A DNA stretch of 64,000 nt from Adineta ricciae (taxonomy: Eukaryota; Rotifera; Eurotatoria; Adinetida; Adinetidae), in NCBI GenBank assembly GCA_905250025.1, contig CAJNOJ010000001.1:372001-436000 (forward strand), in the 5' to 3' direction. The first letter of the stretch is position 1. Each line of letters starts with the position of its first letter. The position numbers and the translations under genes were made by a program. The notes below the pieces were generated by a model, which made no database searches, was not told the origin of the DNA, and saw only the letters and a list, made by a program, of their open reading frames with translations. Shown piece after piece: positions 1 through 9,893 of the stretch.

Positions 1-2285
1 AATTGTGTATTCAACCTAAACATAGACCAATAATATGGAAGAATTGGTTTCTCAATGATACGAACCTTATCTGGCAATTGAGATTCAACTTCTTTTTTAA
101 GTCGTCGAAGAAGAAATGGCCGTAGAACTTTATGTAAACGTCGAATGATCAACAATGTTTCCTCATGATTCAATTCGACCTTTTCACTTGGTAATGTTGC
201 GAACGGTGCATTGAACCAGTCTGTAAACGTGGTCGCCGATTTAAATATCGTCGGGAGAATAAAATTCAACAACGCCCATAACTCTGGTAAATTGTTTTGT
301 AATGGAGTTCCAGTAAGCAATAGACGATGAGAAGCATTATTGTAATATGTATTTAAAATTTGCGTTAATTTACAATGGTGATTTTTCATTCGATGACCTT
401 CATCGACGATTAAATATTTCCATGGTGCTTTTGATAAAACCGCACGATCCCGCATTATATATTCATAAGTAGTCAATAAAACATTAAAACGATTTGCACG
501 TATTGTCTGAGCAAGCATTTTGCGTACGTGTGGTAAACCTTTATATTGAATCACGCCAACTTCTGGTGCCCAACGTTGAAATTCCGATGCCCAATTCGAT
601 AGAGTTGATAGTGGTACAATAATCAACGATGGGCCCGGATTTTTCTTATAATCGATCAAATGTACAATTAAAGCAATTGTTTGAATAGTTTTTCCCAAGC
701 CCATCTCATCGGCAAGGATACCATTGAGGTTATTATTGTATAGTGAAACAAGCCATTCGAGACCTTGTAATTGATAGGGTTTCAGTTGACCGCCAATAAG
801 CATCTTGGATTGTTCGGTGATGGGCTCGCGAATTCGATGTGCAATTGAATAGTAGGATTCTTTCGCATCGTATTCGTCATCTTCATTCGTGGCTGCTATT
901 TTGACAGCGTCACGAATAGCTTCATCATTACCTGTTTGATCAATATTTTCTCTGAAACAAAAAACAGAATAAGTCACATTAGTAGAATTTGTCAATAGAC
1001 TTACGGTGGCCGCTGTTCTCCATCTGTTACTGTTGTTGTTGTTGTTTCTGGTGGGTTAACAACTGTCGTAACAGATTCTTCCGGCTTGTCAGAAAGATTT
1101 TTAGCTGGTCTTCCTCGACTACGATTGACTTGTTGATGTTGTCGCACTAGTTGTTTTAAATTATCAATGTATGCATCAGTTTGTGATAATAACAATGATA
1201 AACGTGCATCTTTCTTTTCGTCAACTAGTTTTCGATAACCTTCTTCATCTTCATTCATCAAACGTTTAATACGTTCTTTCTCTTTACGTTCTTTTTCTTT
1301 CAATAATTCTCGTTCACTATTAGCAAAATAGGTTTGTATAGCTTTGCTCATTCGCGTCGTGGTCAATGCTAATTGACGATGATATTCACGAAATTCACGC
1401 GCATGATTTTGAACAGCATTGAGAAAGTCCTGATGTTTAGCACGTTGGCGTTGTTCGATATCAATTTTACGTTGACGTTCGTACTGTTCAGTTGCACGTG
1501 CTTCACGAAGATGATGACGTTTCGGACGTTTGTATGCACGAGGATTGAGAGCTGTTTGAATTAATGTATCTTTCTATATGAAATTATGAAATAGAAGAAA
1601 AGGAAAATATGAATGAATGAACAATCGCGAACCTTCATGGTGTTGAGAACCTCCCCACGAAGTTGTTTTTGAAATTGAAGTAACTTGAGTGATTTCAGTT
1701 CGATTAACGCTTGTGTTCGTAAATCAATACTCATTTGTGCTGGCATATGTTCGAGCTCTTGAAGACGATTCGAAATACGATTAAGAACACTAAAAGATTG
1801 AGAAGAAAAAACACACAAGCGCTTTTACTTAAGATCAATATTAAGCTTTCATTCTACCGTTTTTCTCGTTCTTGTTGAACATACAATGGATTGAGACCAA
1901 TTGGATGTTGACGGATACGTGCCGGAGTTTCATCTCCATTGTGTTTATTGATTTCGTTGACTCCTACTAACCATTGATACATATTCGTTGCTGATGAGAA
2001 TGTCAATGGCGAATCTTTGTTATTCTGATGCGTTTCAAGAACGATTGCTGTTGGCTTGGATGCTTCGCATTCTTGCTCCCGCTGATCTTGCAAATGATTT
2101 TGAATCAAATTTGCTAGCTGGGCTTTGTATGAGCATGATTGAAGTAATGAATCTGACACGGGCAAATTGCGAGCAAGTAAACGATAAGTAGCGATTTGAG
2201 ATTTCAGAACATCGACTCGAAGATGCTCCAGTTCAGACGGATTAATCAGAACGACAGAAGTGGAATTGTTATCCACAGATGTCAT
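1..2285 (-). CDS. brm: Brahma/BRG1 SWI/SNF ATPase, 5' part (partial)
   Basis: Catalytic ATPase of the SWI/SNF (BAF) chromatin-remodelling complex in the nucleus. The N-terminal half is present and the gene runs off the left edge. In order: a QLQ motif close to the start ([17 protein letters not shown]), an HSA region with the family run [18 protein letters not shown] at about 1,250, then in the exon at 1-952 the SNF2 ATPase with Walker A (DEMGLGKT), Walker B ([14 protein letters not shown]) and motif III ([11 protein letters not shown]). Introns lie near 953-1004, 1578-1633 and 1791-1857, each with GT/AG ends and kept frame. The start is the ATG at 2285. A splice acceptor at about 2303 just upstream implies a non-coding first exon. 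Only about 20 residues precede QLQ, against well over 100 in vertebrate BRG1, so the Pro-rich N-terminus is missing. SMARCA2 and SMARCA4 cannot be told apart, and invertebrates usually have one gene. Family assignment is very secure. Confidence 0.95.
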
Positions 2286-2347
2286 TTTATTTTGATTTAT
2301 CTGAAACGTAAAACGAAAAGAATTACATTCTGTTTCTTTCGTTCTAG

Positions 2348-3343
2348 TCCGGTAGACGAGCATCAGTAGGTGGATCAATAGGAAGATTGGGCAGAAAAAG
2401 TCAAGTGCCAAGACCTTTTCCAGTTATTACTGCACAATCCTATATACCAGGCTCAGCTGGTGCCGCACTTGCGCGTGCACCACCTGTTGGAGGTAATCCA
2501 TCGTCAGGCATTCCTCCGAATATTTATCCTCAACCGCCACCTGCTACTTTTCAACCGCCAATGAATCTAAACGCAGGACCTGGCTATTACCCGCCACCAG
2601 GTCCTGTTCCTATTTCTCGTCAAAGTCGAAATCTTTTACCAGGTCAAGATCCATCTTACAGGCCACGATTTCATTCTCAATCACATAGTCGTCCTACGGT
2701 ACGTGTTCATCGACATCGTTCGCGTCGTTGCCGGCCTGTCATCCATATTATCGAATCTGACTCTTGTTCCTCACTATCTACCTGTTCATCCGTCAGTTCT
2801 TGTTCACCATATTACCGGCGATCGTATTCTTGCCCGAGACGTTCTGGAACATGTCCACAACAACCTATCATTTTTCTACCTGTACAATGTCGACAACAGC
2901 CAACTGCCATTGTGAGTTCGAATCAAGATCAAGCACAACCATGCATTGTACCTTCGATGCAATTTCTACAATCAAATCTTGCTTTACCATCGATTTCAGC
3001 AATGCAACCATCTCTATCCATGCCACAAATAGTATCGGGTAGAAAACCACAACTGTATCAAGCTGGTCCTATCACATACGTGCAAACAGCACCGAAATTA
3101 TCTTCATCGCAGCTACGCCCTATACCGACACAGTCTCGTTCGAACATACCACAACAATCTGATTTGGTTGATAGTACAAATACGAAGCAACCAAATATAA
3201 TCAAACCGATCCCACGAGCATGTTCAACGCAAGCTCTCCCGCAAAATGATATGAAATTTCGCCGATATGAAACTGACGGACAAGAAACATTTTCCAAAGA
3301 AAAGCTAAACATTGAAAAGCGACGAGAAACACATTTTCCTTAA
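2348..3343 (+). CDS. Pro/Ser/Gln-rich protein, unrecognised (5' exon not located)
   Basis: The open frame of about 330 residues is rich in Pro, Ser and Gln, with runs such as PQPPPATFQPP, an Arg/His stretch (RVHRHRSRRCRP) and a Cys/Ser stretch (SSLSTCSSVSSCSPYYRRS). The C-terminus is charged. No signal peptide, membrane segment or known domain was seen. The frame opens directly after a good pyrimidine tract and TAG at 2347, so this is probably an internal or last exon. The initiating exon would lie to the left, overlapping brahma on the other strand. The first in-frame ATG is only near 2,560. An AATAAA lies near 3,441. It is probably a disordered protein; function unknown. Confidence 0.55.
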   Translation, partial: SGRRASVGGSIGRLGRKSQVPRPFPVITAQSYIPGSAGAALARAPPVGGNPSSGIPPNIYPQPPPATFQPPMNLNAGPGYYPPPGPVPISRQSRNLLPGQDPSYRPRFHSQSHSRPTVRVHRHRSRRCRPVIHIIESDSCSSLSTCSSVSSCSPYYRRSYSCPRRSGTCPQQPIIFLPVQCRQQPTAIVSSNQDQAQPCIVPSMQFLQSNLALPSISAMQPSLSMPQIVSGRKPQLYQAGPITYVQTAPKLSSSQLRPIPTQSRSNIPQQSDLVDSTNTKQPNIIKPIPRACSTQALPQNDMKFRRYETDGQETFSKEKLNIEKRRETHFP

Positions 3344-3960
3344 GGTTACAGAAAGAATCTTTCTTTCTACATTCAAATCACAACCGTAGAAGAGATGCAA
3401 ATCATCTCGAATATGTTGTACTTTTTCAAGATTAGTAAACAATAAATATTGTAAACAAAGGATAAATCTCGCACGAAAATCAACCTATCCAAAACAAATA
3501 TCTCCATTCGTATCATCTACGTTAAAATATATCAAAAACAAAACAAACTTACTGATCAAATTTGAAAAAGACAAAGGCAAAGTAACAGATCTTGATAATG
3601 TATTTGTGTATAAGAATGAATGAATGAATGAAAACTAATCGATACTTTTCATTAGCTCGTTATTTCAAACAATCAGACAAAGACCTTTCGAACGTGTCAA
3701 TAGATGGCGCACATGTTCGCCCATTAGCGTGCGGACGACGTACGAATATTCTCTAGGCATGGAAATAGATTCGATCATCCAAAAAGCACAGAATTAAATG
3801 ATAACATATATCGCATTCTCTCGCCTACTCGAAAACACACATTTTGCTACACTTCTCATATTGCCTCTATAGTTGATAGCTTTGACTGTAATCGTTCTCT
3901 TATTTTATCAGTATTGTTTTTCTTTAGAACCTTTTAGTCATTTTTTGTTCTACTTTAATC
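3344..3960. other. Intergenic, upstream of the aminotransferase
   Basis: No coding potential was seen. It holds the 3' flank of the Pro-rich gene, a short repeated GAATGAAT run near 3,617, and a TAGATGGCGC motif at 3701-3710. That motif recurs in near-identical form upstream of three other genes in this window (see findings). Confidence 0.6.
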
Positions 3961-5241
3961 ATGGATACTCTATCGACCCGTGCACAAGAAATCGGTGGAA
4001 CCTTATCGCAAATACTGAACAAATTCATGTTAGTACAAAAGAATACCTACGATCATGAATTAAATACGAATGGTATATGTAATTTGGGTGTGGCAGAAAA
4101 TTATCTTTGTGAGAATGAATTGATTTCCAAATTACAATCGATTCAAATATGGAATACAAGTCATATATATTATCCGAATTCCGTTGGACTTCTCTCCTTC
4201 CGAGAAACTTTATGTCATTTTTTTCAAAATACATTTCATCTTAATTATCAATTGAATCCCGATCGAATGCTTATATCAAGTGGTTTAAGTGGTATCATGT
4301 CACTGATCAGTTATGTTATCGGAGATAAAAATGATGTACTTTTAATCGCATCCCCATATTATACCGCTTTCGATCATGATGTTTCAGCTTTTTCGAATTG
4401 TGCAATATTTCGATGTCCGTTGCTGGAACAAGATTCGGGTCAATTTATTCTGTCTGTAGAAATTTTCAAACATGGCTATGAAAAGGCAGTGCGACAAGGT
4501 CTTCGTCCTTGTGGAATTATTCTCGTTAACCCACACAATCCAACCGGTGATATCTACGATGAAGAAGCCATTCAACCTATTTTAGAATATGCTGCCGAAA
4601 AACAACTACATGTTATTATCGATGAAATCTATGCATTGAGTATATTTGAAGATGAAAAACCGTTTCAGTCGATGTTAAGTTACAAGCATATTATCGATCC
4701 TCAACGCACACACTTTGTTTGGTCATTAAGCAAAGATTTTGCTTTGAGTGGCCTGCGCCTAGGCGTAATCTATGCTGGTTCCGAGATTTTATGTTCTTGT
4801 GCAGCGGCACTTAATTTCCTTCAAGTTCCATCAACCATTGTTCAAGATATTGCCAGAATGATTTTTTCTGATCAGTCGTGGATTGATTCATATGTAAAAC
4901 TCAATCGTTCACGTTTAACTGCACGATACAAGATTGTAAAGCAGAGAATTGAAGATTTAGATGAACGTATTCGTGTTCGCCAAACCAGAGCAGGCTTTTT
5001 TATTTGGGCTGACCTTCATTTACTATTACATGCGACTACATTTGAAGAAGAGCAACGGTTATTTGAAACTATATTCAGTCATGGCATCTATATGAGTCCA
5101 GGTCAATTTCTTGGATGTTCGCAACCCGGATGGTTTCGTATTATATTTTCTGTTCGAGAAAAATGGATTGACGAAGCATTCCGACGATTAAAGCTGGCAT
5201 TAGATGTTTACAATCAGTCACCGATTCCTTCAACGGCATAA
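3961..5241 (+). CDS. Fold-type I PLP aminotransferase, ACC-synthase-like
   Basis: PLP-dependent class I/II aminotransferase of 426 residues, intronless. The sequence has the PLP-contact stretch LVNPHNPTGDIYDEEAI near residue 190, the IDEIYA motif near 222, the Schiff-base lysine at residue 258 in SLSKDFALSGLRLGV, and a C-terminal region ending in GWFRIIFSV with the carboxylate-binding Arg. The overall pattern is that of animal and fungal ACCS-like proteins. Those resemble plant 1-aminocyclopropane-1-carboxylate synthase but, in animals studied, do not make ACC; the substrate is unknown. There is no signal peptide, so it is probably cytosolic. The first ATG of the long frame is taken as the start. 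Lack of introns contrasts with most neighbours and would fit a retrocopy or a transferred gene. Confidence 0.88.
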   Translation: MDTLSTRAQEIGGTLSQILNKFMLVQKNTYDHELNTNGICNLGVAENYLCENELISKLQSIQIWNTSHIYYPNSVGLLSFRETLCHFFQNTFHLNYQLNPDRMLISSGLSGIMSLISYVIGDKNDVLLIASPYYTAFDHDVSAFSNCAIFRCPLLEQDSGQFILSVEIFKHGYEKAVRQGLRPCGIILVNPHNPTGDIYDEEAIQPILEYAAEKQLHVIIDEIYALSIFEDEKPFQSMLSYKHIIDPQRTHFVWSLSKDFALSGLRLGVIYAGSEILCSCAAALNFLQVPSTIVQDIARMIFSDQSWIDSYVKLNRSRLTARYKIVKQRIEDLDERIRVRQTRAGFFIWADLHLLLHATTFEEEQRLFETIFSHGIYMSPGQFLGCSQPGWFRIIFSVREKWIDEAFRRLKLALDVYNQSPIPSTA

Positions 5242-5379
5242 AGAAACATGTTTACATAATATAGACACGTGTTTTGCTGTTTCTTTAGTTTTTTGTTTAA
5301 CGATGACTTTGTTATCTATAAGCTTATCGAGGGTATCGATTATCTATCCAATTATTCTTCTAGTCTATTATATAACACG

Positions 5380-5388
5380 TATAAAAAG
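5380..5388 (+). promoter_or_regulatory. Possible TATA box
   Basis: TATAAAAAG lies about 110 bases before the ATG of the LURP-one-like gene, a reasonable spacing for a TATA element. This is motif evidence only. Confidence 0.3.
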
Positions 5389-5498
5389 CGAAGAAAATCC
5401 TCGTTCACGACATAATTTCGGTGAACTTTCTGTAATCTGTGAGTATCAAACGCATGTTTATTTTTCCTCTATTAAACTTTCTTCGATCGGCTAGAAAC

Positions 5499-6223
5499 AT
5501 GTCCACATTGATTCTCGTACTATTATTCATTGGTGCTATCTCTGCTGGCTTCAACCCCGAACGGGAATTTGAAGTGAAACAAGGTAGTTTATTGAATACT
5601 GGCCGAAGTTACACGTTCGTATTTTGTTTCTCGTCCGGTGAATTTTGTGATTCATCGAAGTCTCGTCTTTTAGAATAACTGAAGTTAGTAAAACACTCAA
5701 CGGTCAAAATCCCAGTCGTTTTTCAATTCAAAATGAATTATTAAGTCTTGGCAAAAAACTCATTCTTCTCGATAACGGCCAACCACTCTATGAATTCAAA
5801 CACGACCTAGGTCATCTCTATCAAAAGTAAGTCTACCAAAAATATGATTCAACATGAAACTATGTTTCTTCAGGTGGAGTATCTACGATCCACGAACTGG
5901 AGATACTGTTGGAACATTGAAACATCGTCCATCAATTATTCATGATTCATATAAATTGAAATCAACAAAATTGGGTACTTACCGTATTACCGGAAACATT
6001 GGTAGCCGAACATTTTCAATTACAAAAGATGGTCACAAAGTATGTCAATGCAGTTTTGTTTTATTGTAACTTTCGTATGATGGTAAACTTTTTCTAGGTT
6101 GCCGAAATTCACAAGAAACACTTTCATGTTCACGATACATATAGCGTTAAAATCGAAGCCAATCAAGATCCTGCTGTTATTCTACTTGTTACCATCGGTA
6201 TCGATGAAATTCGTCAACATTAG
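5499..6223 (+). CDS. LURP-one-related (Tubby C-like) protein with signal peptide
   Basis: Four exons (5499-5614, 5674-5826, 5874-6039, 6098-6223) join in phase to 186 residues. After a hydrophobic leader (MSTLILVLLFIGAISAG) comes a single LURP-one/DUF567 barrel. It shows the family's paired beta-hairpin pattern: LILLDNGQPLYEF, then WSIYDPRTGDTVGTLKH, then YRITGNIGSRTFSITKDGHKVAEIHKK, then YSVKIEANQDPAVILLVTIGID. The fold is shared with phospholipid scramblases and Tubby, but the molecular role of LURP-one proteins is mostly unknown; in plants some act in defence. A leader peptide is unusual for the family and suggests secretion. An in-frame ATG at 5439 would add 20 residues. AATAAA occurs near 6,254. 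Confidence 0.75.
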
Positions 6224-6705
6224 TCTCTTTTTTTTACCTATATTTATTTACACAATAAATCAAGCTTTTGAAAACTAATACGATTTTCTTACATCGATGT
6301 GTTAAAGATAAAAAGAAAGAAACCTGTAATAATCTGCCGCTCAGGAAAATAATTGACTTTAGTGGTACGATTGATCATAAGCCGTTTAATCAGAATATAT
6401 CTTATTAAAGATCAAATCACGGAGAAATGAGAAGAACAAAACGCCAACGTTATCTCGATGTAAAGATTATACTTTTGCGTTTTCTATTTCAAGAATGGCA
6501 ACGACTTAATTATTCATCTGATCGGATATAGATCAGATCGAAATATTCTCTTTTTCTCTTCCGGATTGCATCATCATTGGTCACTATTTATTCTATCCGC
6601 ATAAATAATGACCAATCAATGACAACGAATATCATACGAAAAAAGAAAACACTCATATTTAATGATCGACACTTGACGTTTTCTACCTCAAAATTTGAAA
6701 ATACA
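6224..6705. other. Intergenic, upstream of the homeobox gene
   Basis: No coding signal beyond small chance frames. AT-rich sequence that probably holds the 3' UTR of the LURP-one-like gene and the promoter of the homeobox gene. Confidence 0.5.
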
Positions 6706-7354
6706 ATGTTCGGTGCATCAGTTTCTTCAATGTACGGATCTCCCAATGGAAAAAGTATGCAATCACAAACATTGAAAAGGTATTTGTCTGTTGAACATCC
6801 TGTAACCGAAATTCACTCATCCTCAATATCATTTTAGATCACAACCACATAGTCCGAAACGAATAATCAAAAAATGTGCATTCGATATTGAATCTCTATT
6901 AAAACCGACAAATAATTCCAGTTACATCGATGATACGGAAGATGGTTCAAGTGACGATGGTCATGCACAATTCGAATCATCGTTTTGTACTTCATCACCT
7001 ATTTTATCATATGCACTTTTTAACCAGTTGAAAACCAATGAAAACTTCGCACTGTCGTCTTCATTTGAATCTGAACATTGCACTATGCAAAAGAAGTGCA
7101 AACGTATTCGCACGATATTCACTAGTGAGCAATTAGAGAGACTCGAAGCAGAATTTGAAAAACAACAATATATGGTCGGCAATGAACGGTCTTATTTAGC
7201 AAAGAAACTTGATTTAAGTGAAGCGCAAATCAAGGTAAACTTTAATCTTCATATTTTCTTTTACATGACTTTTCTTTTTCATTTCAACAAGATTTGGTTT
7301 CAAAATCGACGTATTAAATGGCGTCGTCAAACAATGGATAATCATCAACAATGA
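6706..7354 (+). CDS. Not (NOTO-type) homeobox transcription factor
   Basis: Three exons (6706-6779, 6838-7234, 7292-7354) give 177 residues. The homeodomain spans about residues 112-171 at the C-terminus: [19 protein letters not shown], then [16 protein letters not shown], then [23 protein letters not shown] and IKWRRQ are hallmarks of the Not/NOTO class, which in vertebrates specifies notochord and in other animals acts in neural and axial patterning. An eh1-like repressor motif (FDIESLL) near residue 38 would recruit Groucho. The second intron interrupts recognition helix 3 between IK and IW. The protein is short, with no tail after the homeodomain. It acts in the nucleus, probably as a repressor. 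AATAAA lies near 7,403. Confidence 0.88.
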
Positions 7355-8923
7355 TCAACTAAATTTTTTTTCTCCTTATTGACTTTTTGGCATGTGTTAA
7401 ACTAATAAATTGTTTTTCCACATCCTGTAAATGTGCATCTTGTTTTCTTGACTTTCGATATTGTTTACCTGCTGGTGGAATCAGACAATTCACACATTGT
7501 TGTCAGTAAACAAACTCGCATGACGAAGTGTGAGTATTCTCACCGAAGAGGAGCGAACGAAATAATCATTGTTTTCATTTTCTTTTTCATTACTACTCAT
7601 AACACTTTCGATCATTGCTGTGAATGAGAATTTGAACCGATCAAATTTATGTTATTAATCTTTTATGAAATGTTGTTAGCCAAGGAGATAATTGATATTG
7701 AATTGTTAAACAATTGCGAGTGGACGCACAAGAAGATACACTATGCCATTCTCTTTATTCTGAGACGATCGTAGTGTATCAAGTGATCTATCTTTCTTCA
7801 CAACGATCGAACCAATGATAAATCATAAAAGCATAGAGACTAAAAGTTTCTCGATGTGTATTTGTGAATACAATAAGAGAACACGCTAACCTATTTATTT
7901 CATGAATATTTTATGTGAGAATGACGATTTTGTTGCGGTTCTAATTGGATTTTGACGATGCAGTAAGGAATGAAGGAAAATACCAAAACAAATGCCTCGA
8001 AAACTTCAAATAGGATGACATACACAGACAAAATGAGTGAACTGTTCGTCCATATCATATGTTAACTAATTCTGTCAACTGAGTTTCATAAGTTAAAACA
8101 TAGTTCCTAATTTACTGACGTCTTTTTTGAAGTCACCGAGAAATCATGACGAGATAGATGGTGATGATGATGATGTCTAGTTATGATCATGAACTGTACA
8201 TATAAAATCTCCAGAGTCGATAGCTCTTATAATAAATAAAATTGACGAGTCAGAACTTTACCGACAACTTGTTCATAAGAACAAGAACAGATGTCACAAA
8301 CAGCACGTGCACACTTTTCATGTATGATGTCAAAATTTTCTGTCTCGCAATATGTTAGTATGATAAATAACATACTGTAATGTTTTTGTTTGTTAATTAT
8401 GAGAATGAAGCTTTATAAGTGAGTTTTACCAAAAGTAGAACGATTTTGATCTTCTTCGCGCATGCTTACAATCTCCTCAGTGCGAATTATTCCCTAATAG
8501 GACAAGAAGCTTACATCAATAATTATCATGAAAACTGTTCGGATAAACCTTGCTGTTCTACTGCGATTGAGCTACGACGCTCAATTGAAGAGAATTACAC
8601 TGAATTTTACAAATTGCAAAACACGAAAGAATTGTGCACAAATAGGATATGTTCATCAAATTCGAATATTTTCCACTTTATTTCTTTTTGTTTGTTGAAA
8701 CATTTTGAATCGAAGTAAAATTCAATCAAGAAGACATTAAACGCGAAAAAGAAAATGTTCAATAAAACAAATTTTCCGGTCACATGAACCATCTTGAAGG
8801 ATCTGAAATAATTCATGCAGAATAAATCAACCCAAAATAAACAAATCCCGGCAACTCTCCATGATAATATCCAAACGATGATATTTAGTCATCTTATTCA
8901 ACGTTAAATGATTAATCATATTT
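7355..8923. other. Intergenic, 1.6 kb, no convincing gene
   Basis: A weak two-exon model can be drawn around 8401-8718 (ATG AGA ATG AAG, donor GTGAGT at 8419, acceptor ending CTCCTCAG near 8478). It would encode a short Cys-containing peptide (CSDKPCC) and matches nothing I recognise. There is a GATGATGATGATG run near 8,160. Otherwise the DNA looks unremarkable and AT-rich. Confidence 0.45.
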
Positions 8924-9415
8924 TTATGTTAAAGTATGAACCTGTTCATTCCTCAGATTGCGATTCGATGTTACATATGCTAACGATGATATCGTATGTA
9001 ATGGTATAAGTCCATCAACAATTGTTCGTCGTCTTGATAAACGTTCCGACGGTATGCGATAGACACGCATACCTGTTAATGTAACTGAATGTGGTGAACT
9101 GACTTCAACGTATGGTGTCGAACGTGTACATTCAATAATTTGTGGATAAAAATCTTCTTTTAGAAAGCTATATAAAAATGGTATACATGAAAGACACACA
9201 GAAATCGTAAGACATGATATTAAACATGTCAGAATAATTAACCAATCCGTTCGATTCACCTTGGTTTGCTCGTTACATTCGTAACCGGAATAGCTCGATT
9301 GACAGAGACAAAATTCATACCAACTGATAAGAAAATCGTCTACATGAACACATTCGCCATGAAAACACGTTTCATTGGCAATACATGGGATATTGAAGTA
9401 TGGAATACGCATCAT
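8924..9415 (-). CDS. Single-pass membrane protein with one EGF-like domain
   Basis: A 163-residue frame in one exon. The N-terminal 50 residues carry six cysteines in EGF order (CIANETCFHGEC, then FCLCQSSYSGYEC). They are followed by a hydrophobic segment of about 28 residues (LIILTCLISCLTISVCLSCI) and an Arg-rich cytoplasmic tail (RIPSERLSRRR). There is no cleavable leader, so the EGF domain would have to be exported using the membrane segment as a signal-anchor. Alternatively an upstream exon has been missed: in-frame stops directly before the ATG argue against simple extension, but a splice acceptor could bypass them. Small EGF-TM proteins of this kind are frequent in rotifer genomes. Ligand and role unknown. 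Confidence 0.6.
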   Translation of the reverse strand: MMRIPYFNIPCIANETCFHGECVHVDDFLISWYEFCLCQSSYSGYECNEQTKVNRTDWLIILTCLISCLTISVCLSCIPFLYSFLKEDFYPQIIECTRSTPYVEVSSPHSVTLTGMRVYRIPSERLSRRRTIVDGLIPLHTISSLAYVTSNRNLRNEQVHTLT

Positions 9416-9893
9416 GAACGATACAGTTGTTCAAGCGCCAAAACAGCCTGTGTTTTTTTTGTATTCTTATTAGACGAGCTTTGTTTTTTTTAAATTGCTG
9501 TGATACAGACATATATATATAAAAACGAGAGCGAAGAAGAAAAAAAAGGAGAAAGAAACATCGACAAACAAACAACAATAATAATAGAGAAGCAAACGAA
9601 CTTTTGTATTTTGGTTTTATGTCTCTCGTAGGAAAGAGAAGAAAAAAGATGGTAAGTGATGGACAAGAAGATGAAGATCAAGAAGAAAGATAATAGTCAA
9701 TATAAAAAACTATACATGATGTGACAATTAGAAGAACAACAAGACAAGAAATGAATCAAAGGACAAATACAACTTACATAATACAAACAGAGATACATAG
9801 AAGAATAAAACTGAATGAAGATAACCTTAATGAACCCTGAGATTTCACCGTTGAAATATTCGTGCGAGTATATTCAATATTTTGTTCTTAATT
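9416..9893. other. Between the EGF-TM gene and the CNOT6 3' end
   Basis: Purine-rich on the plus strand (long GAAGAAAAAAAAGG-type tracts), low complexity. No coding region supported. It would hold the CNOT6 3' UTR and the EGF-TM promoter. Confidence 0.5.

Noticed and set aside
8401..8718. Possible small secreted Cys-containing protein
   Set aside because: It needs a guessed intron, has no recognisable domain, and its end runs into low-complexity Phe-rich sequence.
9497..9700. Purine tract as a possible CRISPR-like or tandem repeat
   Set aside because: Irregular low-complexity sequence with no regular repeat/spacer spacing, in a eukaryotic genome.
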